Source of the DNA: Rotaria macrura
Lineage: Eukaryota; Rotifera; Eurotatoria; Philodinida; Philodinidae
Direction: 5' to 3'
NCBI GenBank assembly: GCA_900239685.1
Contig: OENT01000216.1
Coordinates: 95,983-159,982, forward strand
Length of the DNA stretch: 64,000 nt
Position 1 is the stretch's first letter, and each line of letters starts with the position of its first letter. Below the pieces are notes generated by a model. It saw nothing but the letters and a program-made list of their open reading frames with translations, was not told the DNA's origin and searched no databases. Below, piece by piece: positions 1-11,851 of the stretch. The position numbers were made by a program, and so were the translations under genes.

Positions 1-1408
1 CTTCACATTAAGGAATATTTGTGTTTCCCAACATAATATACACATATGTATATACGTAAATATATCATTAAGAAAACAAACTTAGTCATGAAAATGCTGA
101 ACACCTTGATACTGAATCAATGAATCTGGCTAGCCAGTTCTTAGTAAAAGATTTGCGTGTTAACGAAACATTTTGTGATTTAAAATTAAAATTAAAAATT
201 TTGACTTTGAATGGAAGTTCAGTCAATCCAGCTTAATTTCCTAGTGTAGGCGATCTAATTTTCTTAAGATTTTTCTCTAGTTACTTTAATTTCTAAATGT
301 TATGTTCTCTTTCAAAGTTCAGTTTTCACAGTGTAAGAAGTCATGTTTTATGAAGAAGCTATCACCAAAACTCGAATCACTAAGATAAACTCTTAAGAAG
401 CGTTGTTCCACGAGTTAGAATCTTAGGTATTTCATTTTTCATATTTTTCTGGCTTAATGAGAATTACTCCAGGACTCATTTTTTTATTTTTAGAGGATAC
501 AACTGAATTCTAGAAAAAGGACATTAACCAAGAACTTCGGGTTACCAGATGGTTGAAGATTTATTTTGTAAGACACGAGTTTACAAGAGAAAGTACTCAG
601 TAATCTTGTAACAAATATGTAACTAGAAGTGTGTAAAGACTTTCATGTGATTACGATACAAAGGAGTCTGAACGAGAACTCGTCGTGTCTTTGCCAGCAA
701 TCGTATCTAAAGCTAGATTCTATTCGTTCAGATTTGGTAAAATTTTCTTTGAATAAAGCTAGCATAGTTAGATAGATTCTCTCTCACACATAAAAAGAAC
801 ATCGTGTAAAGTATCATGTGCAGTCTTCAAATATCCTAGAAACGGAAATTCGTAGGATTTCAGACAGAAATACACAAGAAATTTGACAAGAACTTTTCAA
901 CATGCTCGAGCGAGTGAGCAGGATTACGAATGGATTTTTTTACGCAAAATCTCTTCCATATAAATGGGCATCAAAATGCCATTGATAAAACAAGGTAATA
1001 TTGATCTATGTCGATTCCACGTGGGATCTCTACCGCTTCATTGAGATGCTACCAATTCTAAAAAGTGACTTAATGGATGATTTTTCTGCTATGTTTCTAG
1101 TAGTACTTCATCGAGCATGGTAACAAACTACCATCTTCTTATCTATCCTTAAGAGTTACACCTGTACTTCTACTGTGATCCTAGTAGTTACTCGAAGCCT
1201 AATGAAAGTTGAGCTCTACCATAATCACGCACAGACACATAGACTAATGATCGACTGTTTCGAATACGGTTACTAATAATGACTTCTGTTGATTGATCAA
1301 TTCTAGTTTTGTTAATGGACCGCACCCTTTATATTGAATTGCATTCCTATCAATTTGAATTTCTTAAACGAAAGTCGCAAAAAACGTTTGTGTAACAGAA
1401 TTTTCTAA
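1..1408. other. Non-coding stretch upstream of the SARM1-like gene
   Basis: No open frame of useful length and no exon-like pieces were recognised on either strand. AT-rich, without an obvious repeat. The promoter of the gene that starts at 1409 should lie at its right end, but no clear TATA box is seen. Confidence 0.5.
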
Positions 1409-4400
1409 ATGTTGATGCTAAACGCAACAAAAACATCTGACCCAGACCGAATCTCAAAAGATCTATTCGCGTCGTTAACCAATTTACATCAAACTATCCT
1501 ACAATGTCAACCAAACACATATATTGACCACGTAGATCCAAAAACTTTGTCCTCGATTGAAGCTGTTTTAATATCGATTAAACCTTTCCGGTTCGTTGAC
1601 AATCCAAAAACATTATCGGATATTATTCATACAGTATGGAAAACATACATCACCGACTTTCTTTGCTTGGCCGACTATGTCAACATTCTTGTTAGTGATC
1701 AATTTCAACAGATATTTAATGCNGTCATGAAAGTGTACACGACGATCAACTTTCAATCCATATTTAGAGATGATTCCCTCTATGCTCATGACATATTCTT
1801 TCGAACCTTCGAACTGATGTCACTACCAGCTATTACGACTCTCCTCAAGAATCAATCGAACGATCAACTGATGCCACTTGTAGCTAATATTCTACGCGTG
1901 CTGCTACTGCAAATGCAAAATATTGCCGAAGAGATTCTTTTCACAAGAGATGATCTGCTGAATCGTGAATCAACCGTGCAGCTTCTATTAGAATACGTCG
2001 ACATGAATTTATTTGAAAGTGGAAATGATACTCAATTGATGATGGTCGAAATTCTAGAATTCATTTGGACACTAGTAGACAACACTATTTTGGTACCACA
2101 ATTATTGAATGCGAATTGTGTTCCGTTAACCCTCAAGTGGATTAACAACAGTGAATCATTGTTCTCTCTTCAACAAACTTTTATGCGACTGCTTTACAAC
2201 ATTGCAAGACATGAAAAAGGATCTGCATCATTGAATGAAGCTGATGCTATCCATATATTGAAAGATTTCAAACAACGTACTTTAGACCCTACGGTTGAAG
2301 ATAGCAACTACGAGGATATGCGTTTACTCTACTGTATGACTCTAGCACTGTTGACAGAACCAAAAGAAAATCAAAGCGACGCGAAGACCTTAAGAAAAGT
2401 GCTCGATCAATTGATGCAATTAACTGTGAATACGGCTCGAAAAAAGAATCATAAGTATGGTGATTTCGATATAAGTGAACCATTAGTGGTTCTTGCAAAA
2501 TTGTTCGTTCACGACGATGTGGTGCACTATGTTGTCAAAGAGTCTCAAGTGAAAAATATGAAATTGCCTTCGAAAATCGGTTTCTTTTGTGACCTTGTGA
2601 TGCAATTTCGTGGTGCTCTGGCTAATGATGACGAGCTCGATCAATTAACTCTCACAGCGCTAATGAATATCATTTGGAGTATTTCGTTTCATGATGATTA
2701 TGTCGATGAACTAAAGTCGAATACGAAATTTCTCTTTACTGTGAAAAGTCTCGCTAATGATGATGGTGAAGCATTGGTGGAACAATACGTACTGAAACAC
2801 ATGTCATCTGTAAAAAAAGCAGCTGGTCGTATCTTGTGGAATCTTGATGAAAGAAATCCAGGTTAGATCGATGATAAATTGATGAGCCCTAGTTAATTGT
2901 TCTGTCTATTTGTTAATGAGTTTAGGGAAAATAATTCACATAGGCGAAGTGACACCACCAGTGACGAATCAAGTGAGAAAATCTCTAGTCGTTGAGGTGG
3001 AAAGCAAAAGATTGCAACTTATGGTGAGCTATTCACATGCGGATAGTGAATTTTGTCAACAGCTAGTAGATGCACTTCAAAAAGGTATGTCTTATAGTTA
3101 TAACAGAACATCTCTTCCCTGCGAGATAGAGTGCTATATGACACAAAACCTCTCAAGACACTGACATTACTGAAAGAATGCATTTGGAGTACCTCATTAG
3201 GGCATGATAACACTCTACTAGATGCAATCATGGAATATAGTTAAAAGCGACCAAAAGCTCTTTGATTTGACTGAATTATTTTAATAGTACTGAAGATTGA
3301 AAACATGAGCTGATGGCAAACTTGGAATATAAAACAGTGTGCTGAATATTTAACTGATCGATAAACTGTGTTTAAATTTAGTTAGCAATCGAAATCGAAA
3401 GCGAATTAATTTTACAAAGAAGGACAGGGTCTCGTTTTCTATTCAGAATATTATTGAAGATACGAAACCCCACTATATGCATCATCTCAGTGAGCTTATT
3501 AGAATTTTGGTAACGATGTTTGCACAAAAGTTCATTGTATTTTGTCTTTGTCATCGAATCTTGATACCTTTTTATGTTTGCATACTATTGAAAAATTCAA
3601 ATACTTAGAAAAATTATAAATTTTAAGCGTGTTGCAACTCAAGAAGGCCTTTCGGAAGAGTTGCAGCTATAAGTTAGCTAACACAATTCTTTTTATTAGC
3701 ATGTATCTACAGTGTTGTTTCACTGAAGATTTCGTGAAATGGTATTGAAATTAAGCTGTCAATCATGACTTTTCTTGAGTAATATATCACGAATGAATAC
3801 AAACTGTAGGTCCATATCGTTCCTGCTATTAGGCGAAGTTATTGTTTTTAACATCAACTGAATAGAATCTTAGTGTTAAGTAAGAATCTCTTTTCAAATA
3901 ACTTCCACAGACAACTATGAATTCAAATGACATGCTTACGTCAATGTGCCTATGTTAAAAGTATAGCTCTATACTTCATTGAAAACAACTTCAGTAAGTA
4001 AATGTGAATTATTTATTTACATAATCGGAAGAGAACCGGGAAAAAATTAACTAGAAGCTGATCCATTCAAACTTAATTTAAAAAGAGTTAGTATGAACAT
4101 TAGATGCCGTCTAGCTATAAAGCTATGCACAGTGTACTTATTGAAGTCTGGCAAAAAATTAAAATTCAACTGTCTTTCTCATAAGCACAGCTCTTGTAAT
4201 GATAACACTCAAAATCGATTTCATTAACTCATCTTATTACTTGTAGGCAAGCAAATTATTTCAGTCATTACTAAAACGACTGACATCCATCAAAATCATT
4301 CTCATGCATAGAACAGATTTCATTCAGAACGATTGCCTCACAGATCTCTTCTGTTTTTCAAAATTTGTAAACCTTGTCAAAGTAAAGTATCGATAACTCA

Positions 4401-5330
4401 TCGAAATGGGACATTAATCTATTGTGAGTGTTTGAGAAAAAATAAGTACTCATTGAATAAGGATCTTTCTGATTTACGCTTTTTCTTTTGTCTTGCACAG
4501 AGAATCTCTTCGATATCTGGGTTGACTTTGCCTATTGTCACACAGAAGATTTGTGGGAAGAAATCGGTCAAGCCATCGAAAAGTCTGATGTTATACTTTT
4601 TCTCATGACTAAAGATTATCAAGATAGTAAATCGTGTCGCCAAGAAGTAATGTATACAAAAGATTCACTGAAAAAACGATTTATACCAATTTATGTAAAA
4701 CGAGACTTCGTGGCTACTGGCTGGCTGGGTGTGCGTATCGTCGGCCCACAATACATTCGTTTTGGCAAAAAGTCTTTCGAAGTAACAATCAAAGATCTTG
4801 TGAAACTTATTCAAGAAGATTACGGCGAGAAAAATAAAAAGCATAAAGATTCTAATGTGGCCATTAATGTTCCTGCAACTGAAATCAAGCCGGAAGAAAA
4901 TGAACAGGCTAACAAGGGATCACCGAAAGATGAAGAAGAAAATTTGCATGAATTCAGTGACGAGATATCTCCCGTATTAGAGTCTCGTTCTAAACCAATC
5001 AAAGATTGGAACTCGGCAGACATAGCCAACTGGTTCGATACTAATAAAATTCGTTGTGAATTAAAGGAACTATATGAATTTCAAAGTGGCACCGAATTAC
5101 TTCTCTATGGTCAGTGTCTTCGACCTGATTGGCAGCTTGAATACTTTGATATACGAGAGCAATTCTCGAATCGGTACGGTACAATAATATATCGCAACGA
5201 ATTCGTTCGTTTTGTCGCTGCACTCAATGAACTTGAAATGTTGCAGCCAATATCATCTTCGACTCTATGTGCTATTCTTCTATTATTGTGCTTTGCTCTC
5301 GTTCTTTTGAATACGTTTAGGTTCTTCTAA
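1409..5330 (+). CDS. SARM1-like ARM-TIR-SAM protein with C-terminal membrane anchor
   Basis: Exons 1409-2861, 2926-3084 and 4501-5330 join in phase to give 813 aa. Residues 1-484 are helical and look like armadillo repeats. A TIR domain runs from about 517 (MVSYSHAD) to 660, with strand FDIWVDF, and Glu586 in SKSCRQEV at the place of the catalytic glutamate of NAD-cleaving TIR domains such as SARM1. After an acidic, Lys-rich linker (about 645-695) comes a SAM-like domain beginning at DWNSADIANWF. The last 22 residues are a hydrophobic helix, so the protein is probably tail-anchored. Family knowledge: SARM1 cleaves NAD+ and its order is ARM-SAM-SAM-TIR; here TIR precedes SAM. NADase activity is inferred. 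Codon 105 contains the ambiguous base at 1723. Intron 1 is 64 nt; intron 2 is 1416 nt and splits the TIR domain. TIR family confident, ARM fairly confident, SAM moderate. Confidence 0.87.
3085..4500 (+). other. Unusually long intron inside the TIR-coding region
   Basis: Donor GTATGT at 3085 and acceptor CACAG at 4500, 1416 nt. The flanking exons join in frame between DALQK and ENLFDIW, which restores a continuous TIR domain. No gene or clear repeat was recognised inside. Most other introns in the window are 50-65 nt. Confidence 0.75.
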
Positions 5331-8268
5331 TATTCTTTAATGTTTATAGACAACAATACAAATCACAAACAAAACAGTTAGAAATTCTAAGTGAACAAAA
5401 AAGCGATAAAAAATGTTAGTCTGTGAATACAACATTCAACAGTGTTAAAGATTAGCAGAGTGTAAATGTCTATTTGTACCCATAGCAGTATAGAAGACAA
5501 GTATCAACATTGTCATCCTTCTTGCTAATATAAAATCTTCGAAGGTTTATCCGTCGAGTTCGTGATCATTCATGTATGAGTTTGGAAGTAAATACAGAAA
5601 ATACTAAGTAGTTATGAGTTTTAATTGAAAAGCGTTTTGTTGAGATAAAGAATGTATCAATGTTCCCAAAAAAAGACAAACAACTATTTAAAACTTGAAA
5701 CTAGCATAAACATGAAATCGACGTATGTGAAAGTAAAGTTTAACGCAGACCAACGAAAGATTGTTAGTGACTTCTATATAATTATCAATAAAAATATTGT
5801 TAGAAGTTCGTCAGAACATTATTTCGTCAATGTGTTCCTGGGGAATAAATCGAGTTTGACTGGCTGATCTTCATTCTCATATCAACACACACATGAGCAA
5901 AACTGATCACATTAATATTTCTATGCATACTCTCACTTGGATCTTTGATAACATACCAGTTGTTGATTGTCGTTAATACTGCGAAAGTATTAATTCATAT
6001 TAAGAAAAAACACTTTGACTCGAAAAAAAAACTTTCAACATTAACATTCATTGATTTTCATATTTATGATTAGAAATTGATTTTCTGAAACCAAATTTTA
6101 GTCATAACAAATCCCACCGATGGCGAACAGCATATGTTACTTGAAACAATCAATTAATTTCTATCCAGTTGGCGATGTTACTCATCAACTTGTTTATTCA
6201 ATCGTGACGAACCATTCTATTCGTAATCTTCAAACTTTTCTCTTATTTCCGAACTTTGGTCAGTTAAACTTTCCCCTTGGAGTGCTGCTCCAAAAAATAC
6301 CTTAAAACACTTGGACATACACTTCTAGACAGACACCATTAAGTGAGAAAAAAGAAATATATGAGTTGTCTTTTTTTCCACATTAACCATTTGATGTGTT
6401 CAATGAATTTTCTTCCCTAATTATTAGACAATGTTTTAGATTTTGATTATTCAAGATTTTGAGAAATATATATTTCTTCCTTACCATACTACTTGGATAT
6501 GCACAGCTTCAAGCGTTCATCAAGAGGCACTCTTTTCATATGTTGTGGATGGCTCTTATATCAATGTTCGAACTGAAAGACTATTAAAGATTCTGGCATC
6601 ACTTTCATCTATGATCTTCTGATTCATCGTTGAAATCGATTTATACTGATTCTGCATTGAAACATCGTTACAAAAAGGGATAAGAGATAGAAGTCTAATT
6701 AAAAAAATATGTTATTCCTGACTGCTCGCATGGATCCTAGTCCAAGCTATTTAATTATTCCAAATCAATGATAACGCCGAAATGTTTCCAGTGAATTTTT
6801 TCTTTATATTATTATCGAAATTCTTCATCATAGTTGTGCTTTGCATAAGCTTGGTTGTTGAAAAAATTCGTCACTTCCCGATGATTGTGAACTTCAATCG
6901 ACAGAGCTGTTCGATTAGAACATGTTTAGACTCGGACCAAGTTCGAAAGACTCCAGTAGATGGAGATGTAAGTTCTTTCTGCATCGACTAAATATTCACT
7001 TCGTTTATAGTTAGTTTTACGTGACTGTTTTCAGTAAACATTTAGTTTCTATTCAAGAATTGACGAGGTCGAATATTAATATTTTGAAATAATTATTGAA
7101 CATCAGTGCAATACATCTGAAGATGTAACTAAGATAGCATAACATCTTTTAATTCATACCTTCAGTTGTCTTAATAGTTATATTTTTTTCTGAGTACGAT
7201 AATAATACGTTGCATGTTTTCAAAATCTTGGAAAAGTCAGTAAAGAATCACTCATTTCTTTCGAGTATTCGATTGATTTTTTTGTGAATTCTTGTTTTTC
7301 ATGTCGACGATATCTTTCATCGCACATATAATTTTGAACGACCGTATGCTTGTAACCGATCTCATGAGAACCGTTTAGATTTTTTCCACTTTACAAAAGT
7401 CAGCAAAATTTAGGTAGATGACATATTTTTTCATCGATGGAACGACATATACTACATATCTTGAAAATTATCTAAGAATATAGCACTCTCACGTCAGCCT
7501 ATTCTCAATCGTTTTTTACTGAAAGCACAAGTAATGGAATTCTTAGTACAATAAAATTTGAGTTCCTACTTGCCAATCTTAAAATTCAAATTAGTGAAAT
7601 CAAAGGATGAAGACACATTCTGTCCGTCTTAACACAAGGAGAGTCCTCAATTACAAGTGAGGCTTGAGGAAAAATGACGAATTTGATTCGATTTTCTTGA
7701 AAGGTATCTCGCCGACAATATGTCTGGAAGAAAAATATACGCAAAAGTTAATAACTTGGATTAGTTCGATTACTTTGCATACAGGTAGATACATATGCGA
7801 AATAAAATGATCGATGAATAATCATCAGACATATGGCATACTCAAAATACGACAGATTGACTTTTCGATATAAGTTTCAGTTCAATGGTAAATTGACATT
7901 TTTGAAATCGTCTAAATCACGGTAATGATTTTCACGGCATCAGTAATCGGTTAGAAATGGGCCTAAGACATTTTTCAAATCAATATCTCAATGAATCACA
8001 AGAGACATGAGGATCGAACATGAGTTTTTTTACTTTCAATGTAGTTTGATAAGTCAATAATGCCATACTAATTAAATCTTTTGAATTTTGCAGTGTCGCT
8101 CTCAATGGAAATTGATGTAGATCAAAACAAAATAGACAGTCAATAAAAATGGAAACATGTAGTCTCTTTACTGTTTTCAAAGGCTTTTTTGTGCTAAAAC
8201 TTTATTAGAAAATATTGAAATGATCCCTTTTTTGTAGAAACAAAGAAAATACAACTTAATTAAAGGAA
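5331..8268. other. Intergenic region, no supported gene
   Basis: Only short open frames (70 codons or fewer), none with recognisable protein features. A 69-codon frame at 6782-6991 begins with a hydrophobic stretch resembling a signal peptide, but nothing else supports it. The right end is the 3' flank of the reverse-strand gene at 8269. Confidence 0.5.
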
Positions 8269-9282
8269 TTAAAATGTGATTTTTTCAACTGTAACGTTTA
8301 AGTCTTTGTCAACAGTGACAAATGAATTGGGTGGTATCAAATTCCAATCACTTGTCTTGTAGGTGCTCGGTTCACTTGCTACAATAACATGTTTCCCGTG
8401 CTCATGAGTAGCGCGCAATGCTTTGGTTTTTGTCTCTTTCGCATCAGGATGATCTGGAAACTTTCGATTAAGAATAGACCCAGCTGTTGTCGAATAATAC
8501 AAAGAAGGCGGTTCGAATTCTTCTATTGATGAGAATCGAATGGCCAGTAATTGGCTACTATCTGTCATAGCAAAGTTAAGAGAACTATGCGGGAGAGTTC
8601 CATCTATGTCTTTCGAATTCTCTTGGATCAAGGCCAGTATATCTCGAAGCGTTTGTAGCATAACTTGTTTGAGTTTTTCCATTGGCATCTCGGTGTTCCA
8701 ATCATTTCCCAAATGTGTAAAGAAAAGTGCAGCAACGTGCTCCGTGTCTGTCGTTCCAAATATATTCAAATAGGCGCGATCAGATAGTTTTTGTAATAGA
8801 GTCACTTTTATTTTCAAGAAGTTTGCTACCACTCCATTATGCATGAACAAATATCGACCGAATACAAACGGATGATTATTCGTTTCAACTGTTGGCGACA
8901 GACCAGTACCAGCACGAATATGTGCAAATACACATTTCGATGACGTATGCGCACATAAAGATATGAGATTAAGATCGTTGAGTGGCGGGCGAGTCTGTTT
9001 GTAGACGCATGGCCTATTCATATTTTCATCGTTAAATTCATCGGCAACGCCCGTATAATAGCCCAAACCAAATCCGTCAACATTGGTAAAATGATTGGGG
9101 CCATGTTCATCAGATGCTACACCTGAACTGAATCTATTTCGACAAAGATGAGGATCATAGGTAGCATGAAGCTTTGGAAGAAAATGAACATCGATTTGCT
9201 TAACGATTGAATGTTTCGGTTTTATAAGAATATCTTCGAGAAGAGCAGGCTCTTCGCCAATATAGGCGAACCATCGACACAT
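8269..9282 (-). CDS. Dug3-like class II glutamine amidotransferase family protein
   Basis: An uninterrupted 337-aa frame starts MCRWFAYIG, placing Cys2 as the N-terminal nucleophile after Met removal. Further Ntn-hydrolase landmarks are NVDGFGLGYY (67-76), FAHIRAGTG (119-127; substrate-binding Arg123), ETNNHPF and FMHNG (146-150; Asn-Gly of the oxyanion hole) and GTTDTEH (176-182). Length and motif order resemble yeast Dug3, the amidotransferase part of a glutathione-degrading complex (about 357 aa), and the related EgtC/YafJ proteins. The likely reaction is hydrolysis of a gamma-glutamyl amide bond, but the substrate cannot be read from the sequence. No intron is present, unlike most neighbours, which together with the fungal/bacterial family spread makes horizontal acquisition plausible. 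No Dug1- or Dug2-like partner is visible nearby. Confidence 0.9.
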   Translation of the reverse strand: MCRWFAYIGEEPALLEDILIKPKHSIVKQIDVHFLPKLHATYDPHLCRNRFSSGVASDEHGPNHFTNVDGFGLGYYTGVADEFNDENMNRPCVYKQTRPPLNDLNLISLCAHTSSKCVFAHIRAGTGLSPTVETNNHPFVFGRYLFMHNGVVANFLKIKVTLLQKLSDRAYLNIFGTTDTEHVAALFFTHLGNDWNTEMPMEKLKQVMLQTLRDILALIQENSKDIDGTLPHSSLNFAMTDSSQLLAIRFSSIEEFEPPSLYYSTTAGSILNRKFPDHPDAKETKTKALRATHEHGKHVIVASEPSTYKTSDWNLIPPNSFVTVDKDLNVTVEKITF

Positions 9283-11576
9283 TCTTTTTTTTCGCTATGC
9301 TTTGCACCTTGGTTTTTTGACTCTATCCGTTTTCTTTTCTATATGAATGAATAAATATCAAAACTTTGTTGTGATTCATTCAAGGTGAAAATTGGAGAAA
9401 ATAACTGACTGAAACTCATTCACTCGATTGATACGAGTCGTGCATTTTTTTTCTGAGCGACTTTGTTCTTAACCTCTTGGATACCGCTGTCTTCAAGCTG
9501 AAGACAAGAAGAACGAAAGAACTTTTTTTTGTTCTGTCGTATCGATAAACAGCTGTGAAACGAAATGTTCATCAGTATGACTGTATCGATCCACGATTCA
9601 TATATGATAAAATATATATGAATACAGCTGATTCACGATCATAGAATACATTAGAGAGTGATTTTTCGATTTTTCTATAAGCTCGTAAAGAACGCAAGAA
9701 TTCTCGGGATCCAGGAGGTTAAAGAGAGATATTTGAACGAATTCAACGGACTTAAGAGATTTATCAGCATGTGCTTATGTAGACAATGAGTAAATCAACA
9801 GCATGGATATGTTATAAAACAGTTGGCTATTCATCGTGACTAGTTGGCAAGCGAAGAATGATTGTGACAATGGCCTCTAGTTAAAAGTCATTCAAGTAGT
9901 ATTCATTTAAAAGAGCAATCGACCTCTACTGAAGTAAGCAACCATGAATTTTATTAGCCCTGCTTACTTTCCGGTCGATTCAAGCACTTGAAAAATAAGA
10001 ACAAATCGAAGAGATCATTGCGTTTAAAACTCTTTTTCAAATGGCAAGAAGTTTTATGAATAACTGAACCTGAATCACAGATTTTTAATGAAGTTCCATT
10101 ACATGCTCTATAAAATTCGAATGTGTATTAACATAGTGAATTATATTTGATAACAATTATTATTTTGAAAATTGTTTAAAGTCACAAACAACGATAACTG
10201 GATTATACTACCATTATGAAAAGAAAAATGCGTTTACAAAAAGCTAATTCCTTGTATCTTATGATGAATAGAAATTTTGATCGCACACTTATTCAAACTC
10301 GTTTTTTTTTCAGAAAATGAAAACCGTTCTTTAGTTCGACTAACAGCATGACTTCGAGAACAATCCACTTATCATAATGAAGAGAATCTGAATATTGAGT
10401 GTGACAATAAACTAGATACATAGTGAAATCGCCTGTCATTGATATTTTTTGTTGAACATTCATTGACTATTTTGTGTCTCATACATAATTACATGTGGCC
10501 GACTCAGCTATACAAGCAGCAGTTATGTTATTTTCGATACTTTTTTATCTAATTAGATAATGTTTTAGTTAAATTTGTGTCAATATCATTGTATCATATC
10601 GATGAAGAATTGTTTTGAATAAGTCTCAACGAGATTAAATGAATTCGAAAGAAATTAGATGCAACGCTTTATAAAACTAAAAGCTTGAAATGAAGCAACA
10701 CAATTTCGATGTCAATTGAAAAGAGGTCGGTTGTTTTCATTTATAAAATAAATAAACAAATACGCACTGAATTATTGACCTTAGTAATGACTTGAGTGTG
10801 TACCGTAATTAAAATGCCGAGATTTATGCTACAGATGATAGTACACAAGACAAAATTAAATTTAGTTGTTAAATATGATTATAAGGTAAAATGCATTCTA
10901 TTTATTGTAGTTGATCACGTAAAACCGGCTTTATTCAATGTATTCAGGAACAGCTTTTTTCATCTTTGTTTCCAGAATCTGTTCGAGAAGCAATAACAAG
11001 ACTGTAGAAGGAAAAGATTCAAGACGTTCTATGTAGATTATCTTTTGCTATTAATGGTCATGGCTCCATAGGTTTTGTGGCAAGATCGTGAATAGTATGC
11101 GATTCTAGCGTATATACAATGGCATTCGTTTCGAATTATGAACCATGAAGAGTGAACTAGTAGTATCATCAGTAAGATTAGTAGCATGAAGTAGATCTTG
11201 TACTTTGTTGACTTTCCAGACTAAACTCTATTTTTCTCTTATGAGTCATCTATGTGATTTTTATTTATTACGTTACTATGAGACAACGGAAATGAAACAC
11301 TTTCTTAGCATGAGTGTATGTATCTTGCAAAAGATAAAGAATAGTTTTGTTAGTGATGAGGAGTTGCTCTGAATTTTTACTGACATCTCAACTGTATCTT
11401 ATCTATTCTGGTTGAATCTATGTCAAACGCTTCATCTTTTCGTATTAAACTCGAATATGCATCTTAGATTTATGTTAATTAGAATAAAGTCTAAAACATG
11501 TGTAGTCATAATAATACAATAAACAGCAAAGATCTACAATAATTTGCTTTATTTTTCTAAATACAACCATGATGAT
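9283..11576. other. Intergenic region, no supported gene
   Basis: AT-rich; the longest open frame (10796-10996, 66 codons) has no recognisable features. It should contain the promoter of the reverse-strand amidotransferase gene near 9283-9450. Confidence 0.45.
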
Positions 11577-11851
11577 ATTCCAATTAGGGTTGCCCTATTA
11601 CTATTACTTCGACTTCCAATTACCAAGGTGACGGGAAGTGTTTTTTTAATTGAAAAATATTATATGTAACAGTGTTCAGTAATTACTTAACTCATCAATT
11701 ACGTCTTTCTAGATGATAACCTTTATCCCTTACCACTTACTAGTAAGTGGTTAGTAGTATCAATTAACCGTTATCAGGTAAGTAGTAGGTGTTAATGACT
11801 TACCACTTACCTGGTAACGGCAATGGGAATATGACACCCCTAAATTCCAAC
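11577..11851. mobile_element. hAT-like MITE with near-perfect target duplication
   Basis: The element spans 11585-11843 (259 bp). It starts TAGGGTTGCCCTATTACTATT and ends ATGACACCCCTAA; the reverse complement of the right end, TTAGGGGTGTCATATTCCCATT, matches the left end imperfectly. It is flanked by ATTCCAAT (11577-11584) and ATTCCAAC (11844-11851), 7 of 8 bases alike, as expected for an 8-bp hAT duplication. The interior repeats TTACCACTTAC (about 11735 and 11798) in a quasi-palindromic arrangement with no coding capacity, so it would need a transposase encoded elsewhere. Confidence 0.75.
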
